From positions 62,001 through 126,000 of the forward strand of contig JAAZZG010000003.1 in assembly GCA_014237715.1 (NCBI GenBank): 64,000 nucleotides of DNA, given 5' to 3'. Below the pieces are notes generated by a model that ran no database searches, had not been told where the DNA came from, and saw nothing but the letters and a program-made list of their open reading frames with translations. The position numbers were made by a program, and so were the translations under genes. How positions within the stretch are numbered: position 1 is the first letter of the stretch; every line of letters starts with the position of its first letter. This document shows, piece by piece, positions 36,217-45,089 of the stretch. The DNA comes from Acidimicrobiales bacterium. GTDB taxonomy: Bacteria; Actinomycetota; Acidimicrobiia; Acidimicrobiales; MedAcidi-G1.

Positions 36217-36969
36217 TCAGGCGAGGATCTCGAAGAGCAGGTAAAGGAGGACGGTGATGGCCAGGCCGTACTTGATCGTGTCCTGATGCTTGTCGAGCAC
36301 GATCTTGTTGATCGCGCTGTCGTAGCCGCCGATCTTGCCGACGGCTGAGAGTTCCATCACGATCCAGATCACTGCGAAGACGATCCAGATGACGATGCGG
36401 GCACCGGAGTCCACCGCCAGAGAGTTCGTGACATCTCCGAAGTGCGGAGCGAAGTGGCTCGGGAACATCATGAAGAAGATGAGCGGAATTGAGAACAGCG
36501 TGTTGACCCGGCTTGCCCGACCGGCTCGCTTGGCCGCTGCTGGCGCAGCGGGGTCGGCCTCGCCGCCCTCGGAGACGGCCACCGATGAACCGATGGCGAT
36601 CTGCTGAGCTGGCCAGATGACCATCCACACGTTGGCGGCCATGGTCGTGCCGAGCAGGAAGCCGAACGAGATCCCCATGCCGGCGGCCGAGCGGAAGTAG
36701 TCGCCGCGGACCTCCTGGGCGATCAGGATCCAGATGCCCGAGAGCCAGGTGCCGAGCGCTGCCCAGCGGAACCACCACAGGGTGCGCCACGTGATCTTGC
36801 GGAGCGCCTCGCCGCGTGCGGCATCGCCCATCTCGGCGAAGGCTGAACCCTGGATGAAGTTGAAAAAGTAGAGCAGGCCGATCCAGGTGATGCCGGCCAA
36901 ATAGTGGGCATACCGACCGAGGGCCTGACCGCCTCCGGTCATTCCCATGAAGTCACTGAACAATTCCAC
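36217..36969 (-). CDS. PuuD/DUF989-like integral membrane protein
   Basis: A 250-residue membrane protein with about six hydrophobic helices. The features YAHYLAGITWIGLLYFFNF, TWRTLWWFRWAALGTW, NVWMVIWPAQQ and FMMFPSHFAPHF match the membrane domain of PuuD (urate hydroxylase family). Canonical PuuD has a C-terminal cytochrome c domain that is absent here. The conserved His and Trp residues could bind heme, but that is inference. Function in this organism is uncertain. Confidence 0.72.
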   Translation of the reverse strand: MELFSDFMGMTGGGQALGRYAHYLAGITWIGLLYFFNFIQGSAFAEMGDAARGEALRKITWRTLWWFRWAALGTWLSGIWILIAQEVRGDYFRSAAGMGISFGFLLGTTMAANVWMVIWPAQQIAIGSSVAVSEGGEADPAAPAAAKRAGRASRVNTLFSIPLIFFMMFPSHFAPHFGDVTNSLAVDSGARIVIWIVFAVIWIVMELSAVGKIGGYDSAINKIVLDKHQDTIKYGLAITVLLYLLFEILA

Positions 36970-37087
36970 GAAGGTCTCCCTCGATTCGGTGTGGGCGGAC
37001 GGGCACGATCATGCCATGAGACGCGCGTGTCGACAACGACCCGCCGGGTTGGTCCGGAGCCCGCCGGACTGGATCAACCGGGCCCGA

Positions 37088-38710
37088 TCAGTCGACCGTC
37101 ACGTCGGCAAAGCGGTCACGCAGGGTCTTCTTGGAGAACTTCCCGACCGAGGTCTTGGGCACCTCGTCGATGAACTCCACGCGGTCGGGCATCCACCACT
37201 TCACGACCCGCCCGTCCAGCCAGGCCAGCACGTCGTCGGCCGACAGGTCGGCCCCCTCAGTGGTCACTACGCAGGCCATGGCCCGCTCGCCCCACTTGGC
37301 TGACGTCACCCCGATGACAGCGGCCTCGGCCACTTCGGGATGGGCCATGATCTCGTTCTCCAGTTCGACCGAACTGATCCACTCGCCGCCCGACTTGATG
37401 AGGTCCTTGGTGCGGTCCACGAGCCGGATGTAACCCTCGGCGTCGGCGGTGGCCACGTCGCCCGTCTTGAGCCAACCGTCGTCGGTGAACGACTCCGGTG
37501 AGCGCTCGTCGTCGTAGTAGCTGCCTGCCACCCATGGTCCCCGGACCTGCAGCTCGCCGCTCGTCTGGCCGTCCCACGGCAGCTCCTCGCCGGTCTCGGG
37601 TTCGGCGATGCGGAAGTCCACGCCGGCGGTGACCAGGCCGACCGCGGTCCGAAGGTCGGCCTTGGCGTCGTCGTCGAGGTGGTCGAGCGTCGACTTGATG
37701 TTGCAGGTGGCCGCGAGGGGACTGGTCTCAGTCATGCCCCACGCCTGGAGGATGGGAAGGCCGGTGGTTTCCCGGAATCCTTCCGAGAGTGATCTCGAGA
37801 CGGCCGAGCCGCCACAGATGACGGACCGCAACGACGAGGTCTCTCGGCCGACCAGTTCGGGCAGCACGCCCATCCAGATGGTGGGCACACCTGCAGCCAT
37901 GGTCACCGATTCGCTCTCGATGAGGCCGGCTAGGGCTCCGGGGGACAGGTCGGCACCCGGCATGACCAGGGTGGCGCCGGTAGCCACGCCGGCATGGGCC
38001 AGTCCCCAGGCGTTGGCATGGAACATCGGAACGACCGGCAGGATCACGTCTCGTTCGCAGGCGCCGAGGGTGTCGGTCATCATCGTCCCGAAGGTGTGGA
38101 GCACCATCGACCGGTGGGAGTAGACGACCCCCTTGGGGTTTCCCGTGGTGCCCGATGTGTACATCATCGAGCCGGCGCGCCCCTCGGGCACCGGCGTCCA
38201 GTCGACCGGTGAGGTAGCGGCCAATAGGTCCTCGTAGTCGTGGACCTCCGGAGCGATCGCGTCAGGATCGGGAGCCGGAGCGCCGTCGTCCATGAGCACC
38301 ACGTGGCGGACCGTTTCAAAGGTCTCCATGAGTGGCCAGATCAGGCCAGCCACCGAGTGGTCGAGAAAGATGACCTCGTCGGCGGCGTGGTTGACAATGT
38401 AGGTGAGCTGCTCGGGGAACAACCGGATGTTCAACGTGTGGGCGACGCGGCCGGTGCACGGAGGGGCAAAGTAGAGCTCAAGGTGACGTGACGTGTTCCA
38501 GGCGAAGGTGGCCACCCGACCGTCCTCGCTGATGCCCAGGTTGTCGAGCACCCCGCCGAGGCGGCGGGTCCGTTCGCCCCACTCGCCGTAGCTCATCCGC
38601 TCGAGGCCGGAGGGGGTGGCCGTCACCACCTCCTTGTCGGCGAAGAGGCGTGTGGCGCGGTCGAACAGGTGGATCAGGGACAACGGTGTGTCCATCATCA
38701 GGCCATCCAT
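37088..38710 (-). CDS. AMP-dependent fatty acyl-CoA ligase
   Basis: A 540-residue ANL ligase distinct from the one near 26 kb. It has the P-loop MMYTSGTTGNPKGVVYSHRS near residue 183, QAWGMTETSPLAAT near 322, and WLKTGDVATADAEGYIRLVD near 415. RTKDLIKSGGEWISSVELE and the catalytic Lys in PKTSVGKFSKKTLRD near 525 follow. It activates medium- or long-chain acids by family resemblance. AGGAG lies about 9 nt before the ATG. Confidence 0.9.
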   Translation of the reverse strand: MDGLMMDTPLSLIHLFDRATRLFADKEVVTATPSGLERMSYGEWGERTRRLGGVLDNLGISEDGRVATFAWNTSRHLELYFAPPCTGRVAHTLNIRLFPEQLTYIVNHAADEVIFLDHSVAGLIWPLMETFETVRHVVLMDDGAPAPDPDAIAPEVHDYEDLLAATSPVDWTPVPEGRAGSMMYTSGTTGNPKGVVYSHRSMVLHTFGTMMTDTLGACERDVILPVVPMFHANAWGLAHAGVATGATLVMPGADLSPGALAGLIESESVTMAAGVPTIWMGVLPELVGRETSSLRSVICGGSAVSRSLSEGFRETTGLPILQAWGMTETSPLAATCNIKSTLDHLDDDAKADLRTAVGLVTAGVDFRIAEPETGEELPWDGQTSGELQVRGPWVAGSYYDDERSPESFTDDGWLKTGDVATADAEGYIRLVDRTKDLIKSGGEWISSVELENEIMAHPEVAEAAVIGVTSAKWGERAMACVVTTEGADLSADDVLAWLDGRVVKWWMPDRVEFIDEVPKTSVGKFSKKTLRDRFADVTVD

Positions 38711-38804
38711 GTCGGGGTGCTCCTGGGTGTCGGGAGATCCCGTCGGACGGGATCTCAGTCAGTTGGTTGCGGGTCTAGCGGTGCGCGGCCTATCGCTCAG
38801 CGGT

Positions 38805-39542
38805 TCATCTTTCTGCGGCAAAGCCGCCGGCAGCGTCCACGAGGGCCACGAGTTCGGCCCGTTCATCATCGGTCAGGCAGGCGAAGTCCGCGGCGTTGGC
38901 TTCGTCGGTAGCTGCTTCGATGGCATCGACCTGGGCGGCGGGGGTGGCCTCGTGACCGGGGTCCACATTCTGGTAGCCGTGGAGCTTTGCCGTTCCTTCG
39001 CCGCTGTTGGCGAGGATCATGCCCAACGGTTCGACTCCCACGGAGCGGGAGGCCTCCATATGTCGACAACCCCGGAGTTCACGAACGGTGGCCAGCAGCA
39101 GGTAGGCCCGTCCGGCACCGTCGTCGGGTCGGGCGGCGTCCCTCCAGCCGGCAAACAGGGCGGCTCCGGTGTCGTCGGCCGAGTCGGCTACCTGTTCGAG
39201 GAGTTCAGCGAGCCGCGAAGCGCCCGTGAATCCGTCGAGATAGGAGCGTCCCCGCTCCGCACAGATCGACGCGTAGACGGCGCCCGCCTCGGACTTCGAG
39301 AGGTCGCACGGCTCCTCCCAGCACCGGGCCACCAGGTCCCGGTCAAAGAAGAGCATGTTGTCGACGGCCGTCTCCGTGTCGACTCCACCCATGACCCCGA
39401 TCCGCCCCTGGACGTAGGACGCCAGACTGGCTGGCAGCCCCATCTGGGTGGATCGAGTGAAGGTGGTGGGATCCAGCATGAACCTCGCCCCGAAGCTCCC
39501 GATGGGCCCGGCCAGTCGCCGGGTGGCCGTAAGTGCATCCAT
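38805..39542 (-). CDS. SCO6745-like helical protein
   Basis: A 245-residue mostly helical protein. Its overall shape (LPASLASYVQGRIGVMGGVD near residue 35, then VDNMLFFDRDLVARCWEE, then FAGWRDAARPDD and AYLLLATVRELRG) resembles the actinobacterial SCO6745 family, often annotated as MarR/HTH-like without proof. No catalytic motif stands out. No membrane segment or signal peptide. Family call is by recollection and moderate in confidence. Confidence 0.55.
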   Translation of the reverse strand: MDALTATRRLAGPIGSFGARFMLDPTTFTRSTQMGLPASLASYVQGRIGVMGGVDTETAVDNMLFFDRDLVARCWEEPCDLSKSEAGAVYASICAERGRSYLDGFTGASRLAELLEQVADSADDTGAALFAGWRDAARPDDGAGRAYLLLATVRELRGCRHMEASRSVGVEPLGMILANSGEGTAKLHGYQNVDPGHEATPAAQVDAIEAATDEANAADFACLTDDERAELVALVDAAGGFAAER

Positions 39543-39616
39543 GGTCGTCAGGCTCCTGGCGGATCTCGTGGAACTCAGGTAGGGCGCGGACGGTAGCAGT
39601 CGGCCCGGTTCAGGCT

Positions 39617-40000
39617 TCAGCCGAGGGCGGCTACCACGCCGAGGGCGACCAGTGCCGTGTTGCGAGCGAGGTCTCGCCACGAGAGCGGCCGCCGTGACCA
39701 TGTCCCGAAGCAGCCACATGGATCCCGGTGCCCGGTCGCCAGCCGTCCGGCGATCAGCGTGGTAAAGGCGACCAGCAGGGCCACCGCGCATTGGCCGCCC
39801 ACCCGGGGGTCGACTATCAGCAACAGGGCCGTGGCCGCCTCGGTGGCTGGCAGTACACGAGACAGCAGCCGGGGGCGGGGAAGACCGAACTCTCCGAGGG
39901 TCCGGCGGGTTCCCAGAGGATCCCGCAACTTGGTGGCCGCCGCGGCCACGAACACCCCAGCCAGCAGCCAGGCGGTTGTGGTGACCAGGAAGACAGGCAT
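39617..40000 (-). CDS. MauE/DoxX-like membrane protein
   Basis: A 127-residue protein with four hydrophobic helices. The sequence starts MPVFLVTTTAWLLAGV and has the KLRDPLGTRRTLGEFGLP loop, and GHRDPCGCFGTWSRRPL with the CxCFG motif seen in MauE-type proteins. MauE helps disulfide formation in methylamine dehydrogenase maturation, but no mau genes are here, so the role may be general thiol redox. No ribosome binding site is visible before the ATG at 40000. Confidence 0.7.
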   Translation of the reverse strand: MPVFLVTTTAWLLAGVFVAAAATKLRDPLGTRRTLGEFGLPRPRLLSRVLPATEAATALLLIVDPRVGGQCAVALLVAFTTLIAGRLATGHRDPCGCFGTWSRRPLSWRDLARNTALVALGVVAALG

Positions 40001-40019
40001 GGGAAACCAGGAAGCGGGC

Positions 40020-40943
40020 TCAGTACCCGAGCGCCACGTCGACCGGCGCCAACAGGTCTTCGCCGGAGCAGAACCGCCGCACGTTCTCGGCCACGAACGG
40101 CTCCAGAAGAGCAAGGCCCATCTCCGGGGTATTGGCGATGTGCGGAGTGATAAGGCAGTTCGGTGCCGACCACAACGGATGACCGTCGGGCAGCGGCTCA
40201 GGATCGGTGACGTCCAGGGCCGCACCGCCGATGGCGTCGTTGGTCAGAGCGGTCACCAGGTCGTCGGTGACCACATGGCCGCCCCGGGCGACGTTCACGA
40301 GCCAGGCGTGGTCGGGCAGGGCGGCCAGCTCCGGCGCCGCGATGATGCCGGTTGTCTCGGCGGTCAGCGCCAGGGCCAGGACCAGCACGTCGGTACGGGG
40401 GAGAACTTCGTGGAGCCGGGATGTGGTCACCGTCCGGTTGGCACCCTCGAACGGTTCGCTGGAGCGCCGTACCACCGTGACGTCACACCCGAAGGGCGCC
40501 AGCAGGGGAAGCAGGTGGTCGGTGATCCCGCCGCCACCGAGAATGGTGACTCGGCTGCCGCCGAGGATTCGACCCACGGGACGGGACCAGCCAGATGCCC
40601 GGGAGTACCCGTGAAGATGCTTCTGGCCGGCCAGCATCAGGGCCAGGACGGTCTCGGCCACGGCCGGGGCGTAGACGCCCTTTCCGCACGTCCATCTCCA
40701 ACGTTCGTCCAGATGGTCGGCAAACGGTTCGATCCCGGCGTAGGGGAGTTGGATCCATTCCAGTTTCCTGGCCTCGGCGACGAGGCCAGGAAAGGCCCCT
40801 GGGTGAGCGGGGTCGGACCAGACCAGGCCCTCAGCAACGGTGATGTCGGCCAGAGTTCCGCCACCGTCGATCACGGCTCGACACATGGCCTCGTACATCC
40901 CCGCGCGGGTATCGGGCGCAACGGCGATCGCTCGGGCAGGCAC
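40020..40943 (-). CDS. D-2-hydroxyacid dehydrogenase family protein
   Basis: A 307-residue NAD-dependent dehydrogenase. The NAD-binding region is ILGGGGITDHLLPLLAPFG near residue 140 (an unusual four-glycine variant of GxGxxG). Conserved segments ALALTAETTGII, LVNVARGGHVV, AALDVTDPEPLPDGHPLW and ITPHIANTPE follow, with the catalytic Arg, Glu and His. Substrate unknown. It starts at GTG 8 nt after the LLM oxidoreductase stop, with GAGGAA before it. Confidence 0.85.
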   Translation of the reverse strand: MPARAIAVAPDTRAGMYEAMCRAVIDGGGTLADITVAEGLVWSDPAHPGAFPGLVAEARKLEWIQLPYAGIEPFADHLDERWRWTCGKGVYAPAVAETVLALMLAGQKHLHGYSRASGWSRPVGRILGGSRVTILGGGGITDHLLPLLAPFGCDVTVVRRSSEPFEGANRTVTTSRLHEVLPRTDVLVLALALTAETTGIIAAPELAALPDHAWLVNVARGGHVVTDDLVTALTNDAIGGAALDVTDPEPLPDGHPLWSAPNCLITPHIANTPEMGLALLEPFVAENVRRFCSGEDLLAPVDVALGY

Positions 40944-40951
40944 GGGCTTCC

Positions 40952-41908
40952 TCAGCTCTGGAGGGAGAGGCATTCGGTGGCCACGTCCTCGATGGTGGCA
41001 TGCCATGCGTCGACTCCACCGGAGGTGTTGCCTGTCGATCGGCTCGATGACGGTTCGGGTGGCTCGTCCAGCGGAAAGACCACGAACTTTGATGCTCCTG
41101 CGGACACGAAGGCCTCGAGTCGGGACCGGATGCCGGCCACCCCCTGGGCCACTACCTCCCGGGGATCCAGCTCGGGTTGGCGAACCCGGAGCCGGGCGGC
41201 GAACCGTTCGGGCATCGACCCATGGACGAACGGGACCAGTGCGCCGAAGTGCTCGGGATCAATGGTCCGCCCGTGTTCGGTCGCGGTGGTCGACACGAGG
41301 CGGATGCCGTCGGAGACCATGGATGGTGTGGTGAACGATGGCAGCCACCCGTCGCCGAGTCGGCCACAACGTCGCAGTTCGGAGGGCGCCTGACCTCCCA
41401 GCCACACCTCGAACGGATCCTGGATCGGCTTGGGCTGCACCCGTACGCCCTCGAGGTGGAATCGGTCGCCGTCGTGGTCCACCACGTCCTCGGTCCAGAG
41501 ACGACGTATCAGTGGCAGGGCCTCGTCGAACCATGCGGCCCGGTCACCCCGCTGGACGCCGAACGCCTGGTGTTCGGCTGCGTCAGCGATTCCCAACCCG
41601 AACGCCGGCAACGCCCGGCCTCCGGACACGCGGTCCAGACTGGCTAGAGCCTTGGCGCACAGCACCGGGTTCCGCCCGGGGAGCACCATGACGGCTGGCC
41701 CGAACTTGAGGCGTTCGGTTCGCCCCGCGGCGAAGGCCATGGCCACCATCGGGTCGAGCGTGGTTCCGGTCGCCCGCTCGCTCACCCAGAGGGAATCGAA
41801 GCCGAGACGCTCCAGGTCATCGACGACGGCAGCGAAGATCTGATCGACGCCCCGTTCATCACCCGGGCCGGTCGAACCGCCGAAGCCGAACCCGACGCGG
41901 ATCCGCAT
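40952..41908 (-). CDS. LLM class flavin/F420 oxidoreductase
   Basis: A 318-residue luciferase-like monooxygenase fold protein. It begins MRIRVGFGFGGSTGPGDE and contains GFDSLWVSERATGTTLDP near residue 36, VMVLPGRNPVLCAKALASLD near 73, and ALPAFGLGIADAAEHQAFG near 98. Cofactor could be F420 or FMN. It precedes the hydroxyacid dehydrogenase gene by a few bases, so the pair probably forms one operon with linked substrates. Confidence 0.87.
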   Translation of the reverse strand: MRIRVGFGFGGSTGPGDERGVDQIFAAVVDDLERLGFDSLWVSERATGTTLDPMVAMAFAAGRTERLKFGPAVMVLPGRNPVLCAKALASLDRVSGGRALPAFGLGIADAAEHQAFGVQRGDRAAWFDEALPLIRRLWTEDVVDHDGDRFHLEGVRVQPKPIQDPFEVWLGGQAPSELRRCGRLGDGWLPSFTTPSMVSDGIRLVSTTATEHGRTIDPEHFGALVPFVHGSMPERFAARLRVRQPELDPREVVAQGVAGIRSRLEAFVSAGASKFVVFPLDEPPEPSSSRSTGNTSGGVDAWHATIEDVATECLSLQS

Positions 41909-41943
41909 TGATCGATTCCCGGGTTCCGTGAGGGTCAGACGGC

Positions 41944-42435
41944 TCAGCCGAGTGCGGCGGTGCCGGCGTAGGGAGCCGGATCGCCGAGGCTGGGGATCTC
42001 CGGACGGGACCAACTGGTCATGTCGGCCAGGTCGGCCGCCGTCGCTCTCCATGCTGGCGGATCCCAACCTTCGGCCACTCCGATCACTGATCCGTCTTGG
42101 CGGATGGCCACGAACGCCGGAAGGCTGCTGAGACCCATGGAACGGGCCACGGACCGGTCGGGGTCAGCCAGGGTGAGGATCTCATCGACCAGAGGGCCGA
42201 GGAAGCTCGCAGCCCCGGCGGCATCGGCACCGGCCACCACGAAGGCCACCCGGACGTCTGCGCCGCGAAAGACGGTGAGCACGCGCCGGGCGGTGTCCAG
42301 CAGCCACGAACTCTCGTGTGTGTAGGGGTCGACCATGACAGCAGCCAGGGGAAAGGTGGTCAACAACTCCGAGAGCAGGCGGGGGTCGCCGCCGACGGGA
42401 TGCAGTTCGATCGAGAGGTCGGGTGCGTTCGCCAC
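41944..42435 (-). CDS. thioredoxin-like fold protein without CxxC
   Basis: A 163-residue protein that appears to have a thioredoxin-like fold (GLSSLPAFVAIRQDGSVIGVAEGWDPPAWR resembles the cis-Pro and C-terminal half), but no CxxC or single cysteine is visible, so it should not be a thiol oxidoreductase. TAGCGT ends 8 nt before its GTG, a leaderless signature. Function unknown. It is divergent from mutY, with 77 bp between. Confidence 0.6.
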   Translation of the reverse strand: MANAPDLSIELHPVGGDPRLLSELLTTFPLAAVMVDPYTHESSWLLDTARRVLTVFRGADVRVAFVVAGADAAGAASFLGPLVDEILTLADPDRSVARSMGLSSLPAFVAIRQDGSVIGVAEGWDPPAWRATAADLADMTSWSRPEIPSLGDPAPYAGTAALG

Positions 42436-42512
42436 GGGCGCTGACGCTAGCGCGCCGCATCCGGATCTCAGGGCCCGGCCACTGCCTCCTCCCCGGGGCT
42501 ACCGTCGTTTCG

Positions 42513-43430
42513 GTGGATGGCGCCGACCCCCTGCGATCGCTGTCGACCGGCGAACCGGTTGCGCTGCCGTTACAGAGGCCTTCGGGGCTTCCCGTCGAGT
42601 TGCTGGAGTGGGGTCTCGGACGCCTCCGCGATCTGCCGTGGAGGGCCGTGCGGGATCGCTGGTCGATCCTGGTGGCTGAGGTGATGCTCCAACAAACACA
42701 GGTCACGAGGGTGGCCGAGCGTTGGCCCCGGTTCCTCGGGCGGTATCCGACGCCGACGGTGTGCGCAGAGGCGCCGGTCGGCGAAGTGATCGCCGAATGG
42801 TCGGGGCTGGGATACAACCGGCGTGCCGTGTACCTCCATCGGACGGCCGTCACGGTCGTCGACCACCATGGAGGTGAGGTGCCCGGAGACCTGGCTGATC
42901 TGCTGGACCTGCCCGGCATCGGCCCCTACACAGCGCGAGCGGTGCTGGCATTTGCCGACGAGGCCGACGTGGGCATCGTTGACACCAACGTGGCCCGGGT
43001 GCTGGCTCGGTGGTCGGGTCGGGAGCTCCGCCCGCGCGAGGTTCAAGAACAGGCCGACGCGTCGGTCCCGGCTGGATCCGGTTGGGCCTGGAACCAGACC
43101 GTGCTGGATCTCGGTGCAACTATCTGCCGGGCTCGAAACCCGACTTGTGACGACTGTCCGCTCAGTGACGGCTGCGCCTGGAGGGGAGAGGGCGACGATC
43201 CCGCCGTCGGGTCAGCAGGGGTCTCGGGGCGACAGGCGGCCTTCGAAGGGTCTGATCGGCAGGGGCGTGGTCGGTTGGTGGCCGCATTGGCCGAGAACCC
43301 GGTGGACGGCGATGGTCTGGCTATGGCAATGGGATGGCCCGACGATCCCCGGAGGGCTGAGCGGGTGGCAGCCCGGTTGGTAGCCGACGGCCTGGTCGTC
43401 ACTGATGGTCGGTGTTGGTACCTGCCGTGA
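42513..43430 (+). CDS. mutY: A/G-specific adenine glycosylase MutY
   Basis: A 305-residue base-excision enzyme removing adenine opposite 8-oxoguanine. It has the catalytic Glu in VAEVMLQQTQV near residue 51, the helix-hairpin-helix LPGIGPYTARAVLAFAD near 130, the catalytic Asp in GIVDTNVARVL near 155, and the 4Fe-4S cluster C-x6-C-x2-C-x5-C near 206-222. A C-terminal NUDIX domain is lacking; only about 80 residues follow. TACCGT (42500-42505) ends 7 nt before the GTG. Its 3' end overlaps the UGSC selenoprotein gene on the other strand by 32 bp. Confidence 0.9.
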   Translation: MDGADPLRSLSTGEPVALPLQRPSGLPVELLEWGLGRLRDLPWRAVRDRWSILVAEVMLQQTQVTRVAERWPRFLGRYPTPTVCAEAPVGEVIAEWSGLGYNRRAVYLHRTAVTVVDHHGGEVPGDLADLLDLPGIGPYTARAVLAFADEADVGIVDTNVARVLARWSGRELRPREVQEQADASVPAGSGWAWNQTVLDLGATICRARNPTCDDCPLSDGCAWRGEGDDPAVGSAGVSGRQAAFEGSDRQGRGRLVAALAENPVDGDGLAMAMGWPDDPRRAERVAARLVADGLVVTDGRCWYLP

Positions 43431-43995
43431 TGGCGTTCACCACGGTGTCGACGAGAGCGTCGGCCATGGCGTGCATCTCCTCGTCGGTTCGATCCTGGAT
43501 CGGATGGGGGGTGAACACGGTGGCCACCTCGAGCCCCAGTGCGCGGGACTGGGCCGCAGCAGCGTCCCTGAACGGTTCCGAGGCGATCACCACCCCGGGA
43601 AGTCCCCGCCGTTCCAGATCGTCGATGTCGTGCACACTGCACGTCGTGCAGGAGCCTCAATCGGCGAGTGCTTCGATCACCGCGTCGCACTGGGTGGCGA
43701 TCTCGTGACGTAGGTCGGCGGGCGCCGGCTTGGTGAAGGTCGGCTTGGCGAAACGCAGCACGGTGGCCCCACGGTGCCCCAACTGCTGTTGGAGTCGATC
43801 GAGGAACACGTCACCTCGTGGCTTGTTGATGTCCAGCAGGCCGATGGTGAGGCCGTCCAGGGAGGGTTTCCGGGCGGTGAGAACCCGAGCGGTCGATTCG
43901 GCCTCGGAGGTCGGATCCAGAAGCATCACCGTCCCTGAGTGTTTCGCTGCGTCCGGATGGTGCCCGCTGGTCGGTGACGGGTCGGTGTCGCTCAC
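43399..43995 (-). CDS. UGSC-family selenoprotein (in-frame UGA)
   Basis: A 198-residue protein when the TGA at codon 113 (43657-43659) is read as selenocysteine. The frame is open on both sides: upstream it gives TIGLLDINKPRGDVFLDRL and IATQCDAVIEALAD; then U-GSCTTC and SVHDIDDLERRGLPGVVIASEPF continue as one protein. The motif UGSC and the surrounding pattern match the UGSC family, known to include selenocysteine members, whose function is undefined. Reading TGA as stop would lose the redox centre and half of the conserved domain. The GTG start overlaps the preceding stop as GTGA. Probable cytoplasmic redox protein. Confidence 0.88.
43629..43643 (-). promoter_or_regulatory. SECIS-like hairpin of the UGSC gene
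   Basis: CGTGCA pairs perfectly with TGCACG around a GUG triloop, the loop starting 19 nt after the TGA. A competing 6-bp hairpin (CTGCAC/GTGCAG) lies closer to the TGA but its loop is only 11 nt away, shorter than typical. The chosen element has the same GUG loop as the SelW-like gene. Confidence 0.6.
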
Positions 43996-45083
43996 GGAGT
44001 GATCTCCCTGCTGGTCGGTTCGCTTCCCATTGGGCCGTTCACCCAGCCTCCCACGATCGAGGAGAACAGGCCGGCCGGACCGCCGGCGTGGACGACCAGC
44101 AGCCCGCCGGGACGAAACTTGGGGAGGGTCAGGCCGGCCATGGCTTCGGGAAGGCCCTCCTCGATACCGCCGGCGCCGGTCACGATGGTGTCCGTGTCGA
44201 CCATCAGGTGGGCGCCCAGTTCCTCCATGAACCGTGCCCGGTCCCAACCCGCATCGCTGAATCTGGACAGATGCTCGGGTGACACCACAAGCATGGCGTC
44301 CATAGCCGCCACCACTCTCGAAGACACCGTCGATCGCAGGCCGTCGGCCAGTGAGCGAACCAACGAATCGGCCGTCCGGCTGTGCTGGTCAATGACGATC
44401 CGGGGAGCTTCTCCACAGAAGGCGGTCACCACGTCGGCTGACCGGGCGAAGCCCCGTTCCTCGGCCAACGTGGTCCAGGGGCTGGTGGTCTCGTCCTCGG
44501 CGAAGCAGAAAGACAGCTTGGCCGGACTCCCGTGGGTGGCCCGGTCAATTTCTCCGGGTCGACCGCCGCCCACGTTGCGTACAACCAACTGGACGGCCCG
44601 TCCGATGGTCAGGTTGGCTCGGTTTCCGTGGCCTAGGACGTTGATGCCGGCGTTCATGCCGATCCGTTGGGCAATGGGCCCGTTGACGACGAACACCGGT
44701 CCAACACCCATGGTGGTGGCCAACACGCCGTGCATGTTGAACTCGTCAGTACAGATGGCCCCCAGGGCCGCCAGCACCACCGGGAGGTACTCGGGACGGC
44801 AGCCAGCCATCACCGCGTTCACGGCCACCTTCTCGACCGTGCACTCGACGAGTGCAGGGGGCACGAGCGCCACGACGTCGCCGGGCGAACGGGTCGTGCC
44901 GTCGAGCATGCGGGCTACCCGCGCCTCGGTCGGGGCGACGACGGGGAGGCCGTCGGTCCACCCCCGGTCGAACATGGCCTCCGCCTCGTCCTCAAGGGAA
45001 CCCACCTCCACCCGACGCGACGCCAGGTTCCAACCGTCGTAGCGGGCTCGCAGTGCGTCGATCCGCCCGGGATCGACCGTCAA
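43992..45083 (-). CDS. conserved protein in UGSC operon, possibly part of a larger selenoprotein
   Basis: A 363-residue protein if it starts at TTG 45083. Conserved-looking stretches are MFDRGWTDGLPVVAPTEARV near residue 37, VEKVAVNAVMAGCRPEYLPV near 80, FVVNGPIAQRIGMNAG near 130, and THGSPAKLSFCFAED near 183. I recall this pattern as a partner of UGSC proteins but know no proven function. It ends overlapping the UGSC start (GTGA), so the genes are coupled. The TTG start is weak: GAGGG is only a few nt upstream, and the thioredoxin-like gene ends in frame just 6 nt before, at a TGA. See the readthrough candidate. Confidence 0.8.
   Translation of the reverse strand: MTVDPGRIDALRARYDGWNLASRRVEVGSLEDEAEAMFDRGWTDGLPVVAPTEARVARMLDGTTRSPGDVVALVPPALVECTVEKVAVNAVMAGCRPEYLPVVLAALGAICTDEFNMHGVLATTMGVGPVFVVNGPIAQRIGMNAGINVLGHGNRANLTIGRAVQLVVRNVGGGRPGEIDRATHGSPAKLSFCFAEDETTSPWTTLAEERGFARSADVVTAFCGEAPRIVIDQHSRTADSLVRSLADGLRSTVSSRVVAAMDAMLVVSPEHLSRFSDAGWDRARFMEELGAHLMVDTDTIVTGAGGIEEGLPEAMAGLTLPKFRPGGLLVVHAGGPAGLFSSIVGGWVNGPMGSEPTSREITP
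45057..45077 (-). promoter_or_regulatory. SECIS-like hairpin after the third TGA
   Basis: GTCGATCC pairs perfectly with GGATCGAC around a CGGGC loop. The stem begins 12 nt after the TGA and the loop begins 20 nt after it, with G at loop position 2. Spacing matches the hairpins after the other two TGA codons. Confidence 0.5.
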
Positions 45084-45089
45084 TGACCC

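Noticed and set aside
39657-41393. 578-codon plus-strand frame
   Set aside because: It crosses three recognisable minus-strand genes (MauE-like, hydroxyacid dehydrogenase, LLM). It has no motif and is low in complexity.
43641-43656. First hairpin (CTGCAC/GTGCAG) after the UGSC TGA as the SECIS
   Set aside because: Its loop is only 11 nt from the TGA, closer than bacterial SECIS loops usually are. The second hairpin fits spacing and loop sequence better.
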